Shown here in pieces: positions 1 through 6,595 of a stretch of DNA of 15,923 bases (positions are counted from its first letter, which is position 1; each line of letters opens with the position of its first letter). Under the pieces are notes generated by a model that was given only the letters and a program-made list of their open reading frames with translations, had not been told where the DNA came from and did no database searches. The position numbers and the translations under genes are program-made. The stretch covers positions 1 through 15,923 of the forward strand of contig JANXZI010000250.1 in assembly GCA_025355595.1 (NCBI GenBank), in the 5' to 3' direction. The stretch is from Spartobacteria bacterium (lineage in GTDB: Bacteria > Verrucomicrobiota > Verrucomicrobiia > Chthoniobacterales > Chthoniobacteraceae).

Positions 1-289
1 CCACGGCGGCGCTCGCGACGAGTTGCACGTCCGGCTGCGCGAGGACTTCATCGATCGAGCGCAGCACTTTTGCGGCGGGATATTTTTCGCGGAATTTTTC
101 CACCTTCGCCGCGTCGGGATCGAAGACGTAGCGGCACTCGCCGCCGGCCTCGGTGAGCCCCTGGCACTGGCCATAGATGTGGCCGTGATCGAGTGCCGCC
201 GCCGCGAAGACAAACTCGCCCGGCTTCACGACCGGCGAGGGTTTGCCCACGGGGGCGTAGTTCATTCCGTCTGATTTCTGGTGTGCCAT
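1..289 (-). CDS. Gfo/Idh/MocA-type oxidoreductase, N-terminal part (cut by window edge)
   Basis: The first 96 codons of a minus-strand gene that runs off the left end of the window. After a short N-terminal tail, a hydrophobic strand (VFAAAALDHGHIYGQ, about residues 27-42) leads into an alternating helix/strand pattern. A strand ending FDPD, the phrase VEKFREKYP and a helix resembling SIDEVLAQPDVQLV follow. This is the usual opening of the Gfo/Idh/MocA Rossmann fold, in which NAD(P) is bound and the second strand ends in an acidic residue. The first strand lacks a clean GxGxxG, a variation common in this family. Members oxidise or reduce sugars and related polyols; the substrate cannot be judged from this part. 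An internal ATG eight codons in (position 265) is an alternative start. It lies 62 bp downstream of the small membrane protein, probably in the same transcript. Confidence 0.7.
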   Translation of the reverse strand, partial: MAHQKSDGMNYAPVGKPSPVVKPGEFVFAAAALDHGHIYGQCQGLTEAGGECRYVFDPDAAKVEKFREKYPAAKVLRSIDEVLAQPDVQLVASAAV

Positions 290-351
290 GTTCGGCGCGG
301 AAAATGGACGGCGTGTGTGCGAATTGCAACGCGGTCGTGCGGCGGCAGCTG

Positions 352-729
352 CTAGTTCGGCTGTGGAAAATCGGATGCGAAGAACATTCCGGTGGCGAAA
401 AAATGCGTGAGCACCGCGGCGAAGACGGTGCCAAGCAGCCAGAGTGCGAAGCGCCAGCGCCGCCACCGCTCGCGGAATTCGGAAAACTGCACGAGCAATT
501 CCACGAGATACGCCGCGCAGTACGCGGCGTTCGCGAGCACGGCGAGGAGGAAGAGCGTGAGGAGTGCGTTGAATTGCAGCGCGTGTTTCGAGAGCGGAAA
601 CAGCCGCGAAAATTCGACCAATACGACCGCCGCGAGCACGAGGTTGAAAAACAGCCGCCGCCATTCCCAGAAACGGATCGCGTCGGTGAGAATCTCGCGG
701 ATGCCGGGTTTGTCAGTGGGATTGCTCAT
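352..729 (-). CDS. Small three-helix membrane protein of unknown function
   Basis: A 125-residue protein whose start (MSNPTDKPG) overlaps the end of the upstream gene by 17 nt, which suggests translational coupling. Three hydrophobic segments are visible, at about residues 25-42, 52-78 and 94-115. The loop between the second and third is strongly basic and aromatic (FRERWRRWRF). By the positive-inside rule that loop should be cytoplasmic. I do not recognise a family. An in-frame start 17 codons further upstream exists, but it would add a basic, unlikely N-terminus lying deep inside the preceding gene, so I chose 729. Its partners are probably the single-pass protein and the secreted NHL protein encoded just before it. 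Confidence 0.65.
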   Translation of the reverse strand: MSNPTDKPGIREILTDAIRFWEWRRLFFNLVLAAVVLVEFSRLFPLSKHALQFNALLTLFLLAVLANAAYCAAYLVELLVQFSEFRERWRRWRFALWLLGTVFAAVLTHFFATGMFFASDFPQPN

Positions 730-1033
730 TTGCTTCGACCTTGATGGAGAGACTCGGTTGCTCCGGCAAATGGGATTCAACGATCAATTTCTTCAGCGCA
801 TTGAGGTCTGCATCAGAGCTGACCTCGCCTCTGACGAAGAAGAATGGCCCGTTGACGGTGTGCCGAACGATGACCTTTGAGAATCGGGCGTCGTCTTTGA
901 TGGCGTGTTCCAACATCGAGGCTGAGAGCGACTGCGCCCTTCGCTTTTGATTCCACGGAAGGAAATAAAGGAAAACCGCACACGCGCCGGATAGGAAGAG
1001 GATCCAGAACCACTGGCGCAGTTTTGCCTGCAT
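713..1033 (-). CDS. Small single-pass membrane protein of unknown function
   Basis: A 106-residue protein with one transmembrane segment at about residues 8-25, followed by a basic stretch (NQKRR) and a soluble domain of roughly 70 residues. By charge, the basic stretch would favour the soluble part being cytoplasmic, but an exported domain is not excluded. That domain has a beta-alpha-beta look, with VIVRHTVNGPFFFVRGEV followed by a helix and a final strand SLSIKVE. This loosely recalls BON-like or SHOCT-sized domains, but I cannot assign it. The start codon shares its A with the stop codon of the NHL gene (TGATG), so translation is probably coupled. A longer reading to 1132 would lie entirely inside the NHL coding sequence and is rejected. 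Confidence 0.65.
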   Translation of the reverse strand: MQAKLRQWFWILFLSGACAVFLYFLPWNQKRRAQSLSASMLEHAIKDDARFSKVIVRHTVNGPFFFVRGEVSSDADLNALKKLIVESHLPEQPSLSIKVEANEQSH

Positions 1034-2109
1034 CACGGCACGATGCGCAGCACGCGGTTGTTGTAGCTGTCGGTGATGATCAGTTTCCCATCCGGCGCGA
1101 TGGTGACGCCGTGCGGACGAGCGAGTTCGCACGCGAGCGGATCACCGCCGACGCCTGCCATGCCCTTCTTCCCGGTGCCCGCGATGCGCGTGATTTTTCC
1201 GGTCTTCGGATCGAAGCGGCGCACGGTGTTCGTCTCCGCGTCGGCGATGATCACGCTGCCGTCGCGATCCAGGCAGAGGTGCTTCGGGCCGCTCATCGTC
1301 GCTTCGAGCGCGGGACCGTCGTCGCCGGAGAGGCCCGATTTTCCACTGCCCGCGACGGTCTTGATTTTTCCGGCAGCGTCCACGAAGCGCAGCGCATTCC
1401 CGCCGCGCTCGAGGATGTAAAATGATCCGTTCGCAGCCGCGACGACGGCGCGCGGATCGCTGAGCGGCGCGCTCTTTGCATCCGCGCCGTCGTCGGGTCT
1501 GCCGGCTTTGCCATTGCCCGCGACGGTCTCGACGATTCCGCTCGCGAGTGCGATGCGGCGGATGCGCTTGTTGTCAATGTCCGCCACGTAGAGGTGCTTC
1601 GCCACAGGATCGAGCGCGATCTGGATCACGGTGCCAAATTCCGCCTTGTCTGCCGCGCCACCGTCGCCGCTGAAGCCCTTTTTTCCGGTGCCTGCAAAGG
1701 TGGTGATGACGCCGGTCTGGCCGTTGATTTTGCGCACGCGGAAATTAAATGCGTCGGAGAGGAAGATGTGGCCTTCGGGCGTGACGGCGATGTTGTGGAC
1801 GCCGTTTAACTGCGCCTTGCGCGCGTCGCCGCCGTCGCCGGAGAAGCCTTTCACGCCGGTGCCGCCGATGACTTTCATCACGCCCGTCTTGTCCACGCGC
1901 AGCAGGCGGTTGCCCGAGGTCATCTCGACGATCGCGAGGGTGCCGTCCGGCAGATACTCGGTGCCGAACGGCTCGCGCAGCACGCACTCGGTCGCGGGAG
2001 CGCCGGACTCGCGCATGCCGCCGCCGGCGATGAGTTCGATCTTTGCGGCAAAGGTGGAGGCGCCGAGGGTGAACAGGGCGGTGAGTGCGGGGAGGAAATG
2101 GATGCGCAT
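1033..2109 (-). CDS. Secreted NHL-repeat beta-propeller protein
   Basis: A 358-residue protein with a typical signal peptide: a basic start, a hydrophobic core and a likely cleavage site after about residue 21 (ASTFA-AK). The rest is a chain of NHL repeats. Phrases such as GVKGFSGDGG, GKKGFSGDGG and GKSGLSGDDG recur, each followed by a strand pair of the type GHIFLSDAFNFRVRKI, HLYVADIDNKRIRRI or KLIITDSYNNRVLRI. About six blades can be counted, filling the whole mature protein, so this is a complete single propeller outside the cytoplasm. NHL propellers are binding scaffolds, and some in the SMP-30/gluconolactonase neighbourhood are enzymes; no catalytic set is evident here. It heads the group with the two small membrane proteins and the oxidoreductase fragment. 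Confidence 0.85.
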   Translation of the reverse strand: MRIHFLPALTALFTLGASTFAAKIELIAGGGMRESGAPATECVLREPFGTEYLPDGTLAIVEMTSGNRLLRVDKTGVMKVIGGTGVKGFSGDGGDARKAQLNGVHNIAVTPEGHIFLSDAFNFRVRKINGQTGVITTFAGTGKKGFSGDGGAADKAEFGTVIQIALDPVAKHLYVADIDNKRIRRIALASGIVETVAGNGKAGRPDDGADAKSAPLSDPRAVVAAANGSFYILERGGNALRFVDAAGKIKTVAGSGKSGLSGDDGPALEATMSGPKHLCLDRDGSVIIADAETNTVRRFDPKTGKITRIAGTGKKGMAGVGGDPLACELARPHGVTIAPDGKLIITDSYNNRVLRIVP

Positions 2110-2157
2110 GGTGGAGAGCAGAGCAGGGAAGAGGGGTGGGAGTCAGGCGGAAAATCA

Positions 2158-2355
2158 TTAAACGCAGAGACGCAGAGGCGCGGAGGAAGAAGAATTGGTG
2201 AAACGGGAACTGCTGGTGCGGGTATTTTTTGGACGCACAGCGCGCAGTGCAGAATACAGGCGCACATCATGCATTGCGCGTATGAGCCGAGCAGATGTGA
2301 ATGCCCAAGGCATCATCACCTCACTCTTCTCTGCGTCTCCGCGTCTTCGCGTTTT
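2158..2355. repeat. Palindromic intergenic element bounded by inverted arrays of an 8-bp unit
   Basis: The left edge carries three tandem 8-bp units (ACGCAGAG, ACGCAGAG, GCGCGGAG at 2162-2185). The right edge carries, on the opposite strand, ACGCGAAG, ACGCGGAG, ACGCAGAG (2329-2352). Both edges end outward in a TTAAA run. Between them is an internal hairpin, with CGCGCAGTGCA at 2241-2251 facing TGCATTGCGCG at 2270-2280. No credible gene lies inside. The element fills the gap between the aldolase-like gene and the NHL gene. A relative lies at 10076-10147. Confidence 0.7.
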
Positions 2356-2369
2356 AAAATCCCCGCCGG

Positions 2370-3533
2370 CTACTCTCCGAAGCGCTTGCGAAGCCGCGCA
2401 AGCTGCGCGGTGAGGCTGCCCGCTCCGCTCTTCGCCTCCGCCCGCGCCGGTGCGCCGTCGGGCTTCGTGATCGTTTTCCGCGCGCCGCCTGAGCCCCCGT
2501 AGCTCGTCGCCGCAGAAGTGAGCTGCATGTCGTCCGCGAGCGAACGGTGCGCGGTGACGCCGAGCGACTGCAGCACGCCATGATACGCCTTCACCGCCTC
2601 CTCGGGCGTGATCGCGCCGTCCACGATGCGCCGCAGGAATTCGATGAACGCCAGCGGGTTTTCCGCGTTGTTGATCTTGCGCCCGAAGAGCGCCACGCGC
2701 GCGCCGTGCTTCTGCGCATCGGCGATGAGCTTGAACGCATCGTACGTCGTCCCCGCGCTGCCGCCGAGGATGCCCACGATCATCTGTGGGTCGTAGGCCA
2801 CGAGTTCTTCCATTGCCTTCGGGCCGCGCCACGCGATTTTCAAAAAGAGCGGGCGTCCCTTTTCCGTGACGCCGGCGAGGCTGCGGATGATGTGGTCGTT
2901 GATGAACCCGTCGAGCTTCTCGGGCGGCAGGCCGGTGTCCACGTTCGGATCGAAGATCTCGAGGAAGTAGCGGAAGTTTTTGCGCTCCGCCTCCTCGCGG
3001 AATTCCTTGAACGCGCGCAGCGTCTCGTAATCGCGCTCGAAGTTGTTCGTGAACGTGACCGAGTAAAGCCCGAGGTCCGCGCCGATCGTTGGCGCATCGG
3101 GAGCGCAGTCCACTTCGCCGCACTTGATGTGGTCGAGCGTCGCGCTGCGGAATGGTCGCGACGGTTCCTTGATGTATTCCGCGCCGCGGATCACCCAGAT
3201 GTCCGTCGCATCGTTCGCGCGCGCCGCGGGAGTAATGTGCGATTTTTCGAAGAGCCGCTCGCGCATGGCAAGCTGCTCCACATTCGACGCCGAAAGCAGC
3301 ATGATGTCCACGAGCCCCTGCCGGATCACCGCGCGAATTTGTTCGCGATATTCCTCCAGCGTCTTCCAGTGAAATTCCGACTTCAGCACGCGCTCGGGAT
3401 TCATCGGGCGCTTTTGCCCTGGTGCGGTGATGCCGAAGGCCATGTCCGCATCCTTCGCATCGGCGATGATGAACGCCTTGCTGCCCGAGGGATTTTTGCG
3501 GATGTCGGCGATCTTCGCGTCGAGGGATTTCAT
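2370..3533 (-). CDS. Predicted TIM-barrel aldolase-like protein, substrate unknown
   Basis: A 387-residue protein with the rhythm of a (beta/alpha)8 barrel of the DeoC/LacD/class I aldolase group. AFIIADAKDADMAFGI opens it (about residues 20-35). VDIMLLSASNVEQ, ADLGLYSVTF, YFLEIFDPNVD, PLFLKIAW (Lys232, a candidate Schiff-base lysine), MIVGILGGSAGTTYDAF and ARVALFGRKINNAENP follow as successive strand/loop segments. The glycine-rich GILGGSAG plus the final FGRKI strand resemble the phosphate-binding end of such barrels. Residues after about 345 form a Gly/Ala/Lys-rich tail ending in a basic helix (TAQLARLRKRFGE). The start at 3533 is chosen because residues upstream would be low-complexity Ser/Arg lying over rlmH. 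It sits 34 bp after rlmH, in the same run as the KDPG-type aldolase. Barrel assignment is fairly firm; enzymatic role is inferred. Confidence 0.65.
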   Translation of the reverse strand: MKSLDAKIADIRKNPSGSKAFIIADAKDADMAFGITAPGQKRPMNPERVLKSEFHWKTLEEYREQIRAVIRQGLVDIMLLSASNVEQLAMRERLFEKSHITPAARANDATDIWVIRGAEYIKEPSRPFRSATLDHIKCGEVDCAPDAPTIGADLGLYSVTFTNNFERDYETLRAFKEFREEAERKNFRYFLEIFDPNVDTGLPPEKLDGFINDHIIRSLAGVTEKGRPLFLKIAWRGPKAMEELVAYDPQMIVGILGGSAGTTYDAFKLIADAQKHGARVALFGRKINNAENPLAFIEFLRRIVDGAITPEEAVKAYHGVLQSLGVTAHRSLADDMQLTSAATSYGGSGGARKTITKPDGAPARAEAKSGAGSLTAQLARLRKRFGE

Positions 3534-3567
3534 GGAGCGGCGGACGATAGACGTGCTGCGCTGCGAA

Positions 3568-4008
3568 TCAATCGCGGTGGTAGGGCGTGCCGGCGTTGAT
3601 GCTCCGTGCGCGGTAGAGCTGTTCGAGGAGGACGACGAGCGCGAGTTCGTGCTGGAGCGTGAGCGGGCTGAGCGACCAGCGCCAGTCGGCCTTGCGGCGG
3701 AGTTCGTCGCTGTGGCCGTCCGCGCCGCCGATGAGGAACGCGACGGCCTTTGTGCGCTGAAGTTCCCAATCGGAAATTTTCCGCGCGAGTTCGCGGGAGG
3801 TGATTTGTTCGCCGCGTTCGTCGAGCACGACGCGCAGCATTCCTTCGCTGCGTGCGAGCAGCAGCTTGCTTTCGTCCTCGCGAGTGGATGAACGCAGCGC
3901 CTCGAGCTCGACGCCATTCTTTGGCGGGAAGCGCTCCAGGTATTCCTCGACTCCGGCACGCGCGAAGGCGAGGCGCGGCTTTCCGATCGTGAGGATGTGC
4001 AGGCGCAT
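3568..4008 (-). CDS. rlmH: 23S rRNA (pseudouridine1915-N3)-methyltransferase RlmH
   Basis: A 146-residue SPOUT-class methyltransferase, close to the usual 155 residues of the family. It uses S-adenosylmethionine to methylate the pseudouridine in helix 69 of 23S rRNA, acting on assembled ribosomes as a dimer. The start MRLHILTIGKPR matches the family opening. The C-terminal trefoil knot is complete: FLIGGADGHS (SAM-binding glycine loop), then SLSPLTLQHELALVVLLEQLYRA, and the family-diagnostic end SINAGTPYHRD. It begins 5 nt after the stop of the rnr homologue, so the two are almost certainly co-transcribed. Confidence 0.95.
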   Translation of the reverse strand: MRLHILTIGKPRLAFARAGVEEYLERFPPKNGVELEALRSSTREDESKLLLARSEGMLRVVLDERGEQITSRELARKISDWELQRTKAVAFLIGGADGHSDELRRKADWRWSLSPLTLQHELALVVLLEQLYRARSINAGTPYHRD

Positions 4009-4013
4009 CGCGG

Positions 4014-5906
4014 CTAGACGGGCGCGAAGTCAATCATCCGGCGCGCGGCGTCCACGCGGCAGACGATTACCTTCAGCTCGTCGCCGATCTTGAATGTGCG
4101 CTTCGTGCGGCGGTTTACAAATGCGGAGCGCACGCGGTCGTAAGTGTAGGGCCCGTCGGGCAGCGATTCGCTGGCGATGAGGCCGGTCGTGTCGGCGTCG
4201 GGAAGCTCGACGGTGAGGCCGTGGACCCGCGCGTCCGAGACTGTCGCGCGGAAGGTGTCCGGCTTTTCCGAGTCGAGCTGGCGCTGGAAGAATTCGATCT
4301 TCTTCACGAGCCGGCTCTCCTGCTCGGCCTGCGCGGACGTGCGCTCGGTGTCGGAAATGTGCTTCGAAAGTTCCGTGAGGGTCTTGCGATTTTCCCCGCG
4401 CTCGCCGCCCAGCACGCGGTGCGCGACGAGGTCGGCGTAGCGTCGGATGGGGCTGGTGAAGTGCAGGTAGTTTGCCTTGTGCAGCCCGTAGTGCCCGAGC
4501 GGATCGGTGCTGTAGGCGGCGCGGCGCAGGCTCTTCAGGAAATCAATCTTCAGCCGGAATTCGTCGGGCCGTCCGCGGATGGCGGAGAGCATCCGCATGA
4601 CTTCCTTGCGCTGCGTCATGTCGCTGAGGCGCAGGCCCGCGGTCGCGGCGGTCTTGCGGAATTCGTTGAGCCGATCCGGGTCGGGCTTCTCGTGAACGCG
4701 GTAGATGCACGGCACGTTGCGGCGCTGGATTTCCTTCGCGACGGCCTCGTTGGCGAGGAGCATGAATTCCTCGACGAGCTGGTGCGACTCGTCATTGACC
4801 ATGCGCTCCATGCGCTCGGCGCGCCCCTCAGCGTCGAGCCAGATTTTGATCTCGGGAAAATCGAGTTCGAGCGAGCCGGCGGCGAAGCGATGCTTCCGCA
4901 CAAGCGACGCGAGCTGCCACGAGTCATGCACGGCCTTCGCGACATCGGGCGCGAAGCCGATGACGTGCTCGCCGCGGATCATCGCCATCGCCTGTTTGTA
5001 GGTGAGCCGCGCGTGGACTTGGATCACGGTTCGCGCGAAGCGGACTTTCTGGATTTTTCCCTGCGGCGTGAGATCGAAAAACACCGAGTGCGCGAGCCGT
5101 GGGACGCTGGCACGCAGCGAGCAGAGATCCGCGCTGAGACGGAAGGGGAGCATCGGGATGCAGCGATCCACGAGGTAGGTGGAGTTCGCGCGGCGACGGG
5201 CTTCCTTGTCGAGCGCGCCGCCAGGGCGGACGTAGTGCGCGACATCGGCGATGTGGACCGTGAGTTGCCAGCCGTGAGCGGTGCGCTCGACGGCGATCGC
5301 GTCGTCGTGATCCTTTGCGTCATCGGGATCGATCGTCAGCACGAACTGCCCGCGACAGTCCTCGCGCTTTGCGATCACCTCGTCGGAAATTTCGGAAGGC
5401 ACCGCAGCGGCCTCGCGCTCGCAGGCCTCGGGAAATTCCGCCGGCAGATCGTGCCCGCGGATGACGGAGAGCATGTCCACGCCTGGTGCACCGACTGCGC
5501 CGAGCAGCTCGGTGATGTGGCCGGTGGGCAGTGCGCCCGCGTCGGTCCAAGTGTCGAGATGGAGCGCGACCTTGTCGCCGGCGCGCGGCGGACGAGTGAG
5601 TTCCTTCCCGCCGCCGCGCACGAGGAAGACATGCGGATTCCGCGGATCATCGGGGATCACGACAGCCTGCCCGTGCTGCTTTTGAAAAAGCCCGATGACC
5701 GTCTCCCGAGCACGCTTCACGACGCGCGTGATGCGCGCCTGATCGCCTTGCGATGGCGTGGCCTCGACGATGTCGCCGTGCAGCGCCGTGCCCGTCATGC
5801 CGTCGGCGATCCATGCGATGAGCCGGTCGTCATCGGCGATGAGCCGCGCGCCTCCGCGGATGTTGAAGAGAAGCTTCCCCTGCAATTTGCGTCCCGGGCC
5901 TTTCAT
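4014..5906 (-). CDS. rnr: RNase R/RNase II-family 3'-5' exoribonuclease
   Basis: With the start at 5906 the protein has 630 residues. Two OB-fold (cold-shock-like) regions cover about residues 8-140. They are followed by the RNB catalytic domain with its acidic cluster TIDPDDAKDHDDA: Asp193, Asp199, Asp201 and Asp202 match the metal-binding aspartates of E. coli RNase R in spacing. The substrate-channel motif YLHFTSPIRRYADLVAHR is present. A C-terminal S1 domain (about residues 545-630) ends the protein. The N-terminal helix-turn-helix and the basic C-terminal tail of E. coli RNase R (813 residues) are absent, so in size it is nearer RNase II. The start codon overlaps the stop of the aldolase gene as ATGA. 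An upstream ATG at 5924 would add six residues and cannot be excluded. Role: processive decay of structured RNA in the cytoplasm. Confidence 0.92.
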   Translation of the reverse strand: MKGPGRKLQGKLLFNIRGGARLIADDDRLIAWIADGMTGTALHGDIVEATPSQGDQARITRVVKRARETVIGLFQKQHGQAVVIPDDPRNPHVFLVRGGGKELTRPPRAGDKVALHLDTWTDAGALPTGHITELLGAVGAPGVDMLSVIRGHDLPAEFPEACEREAAAVPSEISDEVIAKREDCRGQFVLTIDPDDAKDHDDAIAVERTAHGWQLTVHIADVAHYVRPGGALDKEARRRANSTYLVDRCIPMLPFRLSADLCSLRASVPRLAHSVFFDLTPQGKIQKVRFARTVIQVHARLTYKQAMAMIRGEHVIGFAPDVAKAVHDSWQLASLVRKHRFAAGSLELDFPEIKIWLDAEGRAERMERMVNDESHQLVEEFMLLANEAVAKEIQRRNVPCIYRVHEKPDPDRLNEFRKTAATAGLRLSDMTQRKEVMRMLSAIRGRPDEFRLKIDFLKSLRRAAYSTDPLGHYGLHKANYLHFTSPIRRYADLVAHRVLGGERGENRKTLTELSKHISDTERTSAQAEQESRLVKKIEFFQRQLDSEKPDTFRATVSDARVHGLTVELPDADTTGLIASESLPDGPYTYDRVRSAFVNRRTKRTFKIGDELKVIVCRVDAARRMIDFAPV

Positions 5907-6550
5907 CGCGCGCGTGCCTTCCATGCTGCGGTCACAAATTCCGAAGCCCCCAAGCTGAGCGCGCTCCAGTTGTCCGTCTCGAAAATTTTCTTCGTCAGCA
6001 GTGTCGAACCCGCGCCGATGGCCGCGCATCCGGCTGCAAAATAGTCGGGCAAATTTTGCGGAGTCACGCCGCCGGTGGGGATGAGCTGGAGCATGGGCAG
6101 AGGGGCAAGGATGGATTTGATGTAAGCGGGGCCGAGATTTTCGGCGGGGAAGATTTTCACGAAGTCCGAGCCGAGTTCGTGCGCGGTGAAGGCCTCGGTG
6201 GGTGTCATCGCGCCGCACGCGACGGGCACGGCGTAGCGGTTGCAAATTTCGATCACGGCGGGCCGTACGACTGGCGTGACGACGAACTGCGCGCCCTCCA
6301 GCATCGCCTGCCGGGCCGTCTCGGAATCAAGCACGCTGCCGACGCCCATCACGATTTTTTCCCCGAGCGCCGAGCGCGCGTCACGGATCACTTTCAGCGC
6401 GCCGGGCGTGGTCATCGTGACCTCGATGGCATGGATGCCGCCGGCCACGAGCGCGTGGATCGCGTCGAGGAGTTTGTCCGCATTTTCAGTGCGCAAGATG
6501 GCGATGACGCCGGGATCCGCGAGCCTGCGGACGAGTTCCAATTTCTTCAT
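5903..6550 (-). CDS. eda: KDPG/KHG-type aldolase
   Basis: A 215-residue class I aldolase of the 2-keto-3-deoxy-6-phosphogluconate family, full length. The expected residues are present: Arg20 in VIAILR, Glu43 in AIEVTM (the general base), Lys132 in SDFVKIFPAE (the Schiff-base lysine) and the phosphate-binding PTGGV at 158-162. KDPG aldolases split the phosphorylated keto-deoxy sugar acid into pyruvate and glyceraldehyde 3-phosphate in the Entner-Doudoroff or uronate pathways. The segment after Glu43 reads TMTTPG, whereas the E. coli enzyme has an arginine there (LRTECA), so the true substrate may differ. The start at MKKLELV is preferred over an ATG five codons earlier. Its stop overlaps the start of the exoribonuclease gene by 4 nt (ATGA), an unusual metabolic/RNA-decay pairing. 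Confidence 0.9.
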   Translation of the reverse strand: MKKLELVRRLADPGVIAILRTENADKLLDAIHALVAGGIHAIEVTMTTPGALKVIRDARSALGEKIVMGVGSVLDSETARQAMLEGAQFVVTPVVRPAVIEICNRYAVPVACGAMTPTEAFTAHELGSDFVKIFPAENLGPAYIKSILAPLPMLQLIPTGGVTPQNLPDYFAAGCAAIGAGSTLLTKKIFETDNWSALSLGASEFVTAAWKARAR

Positions 6551-6595
6551 GTGCGCGCAATTCACCCGCAGCGGGGCGGCGTGGCAAGCCCCGAG

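Noticed and set aside
3534..3959. A 142-residue N-terminal extension of the barrel protein
   Set aside because: The extension is Ser/Arg-rich, lies over rlmH in another frame and would hide a natural start at 3533.
4221..6044. A 607-codon plus-strand frame opposite the exoribonuclease gene
   Set aside because: Shadow of a strongly identified RNB-domain gene.
5907..6245. A long N-terminal extension of the exoribonuclease that might supply the missing helix-turn-helix
   Set aside because: It overlaps the aldolase gene out of frame and reads as Arg/His-rich nonsense, not as a winged helix.
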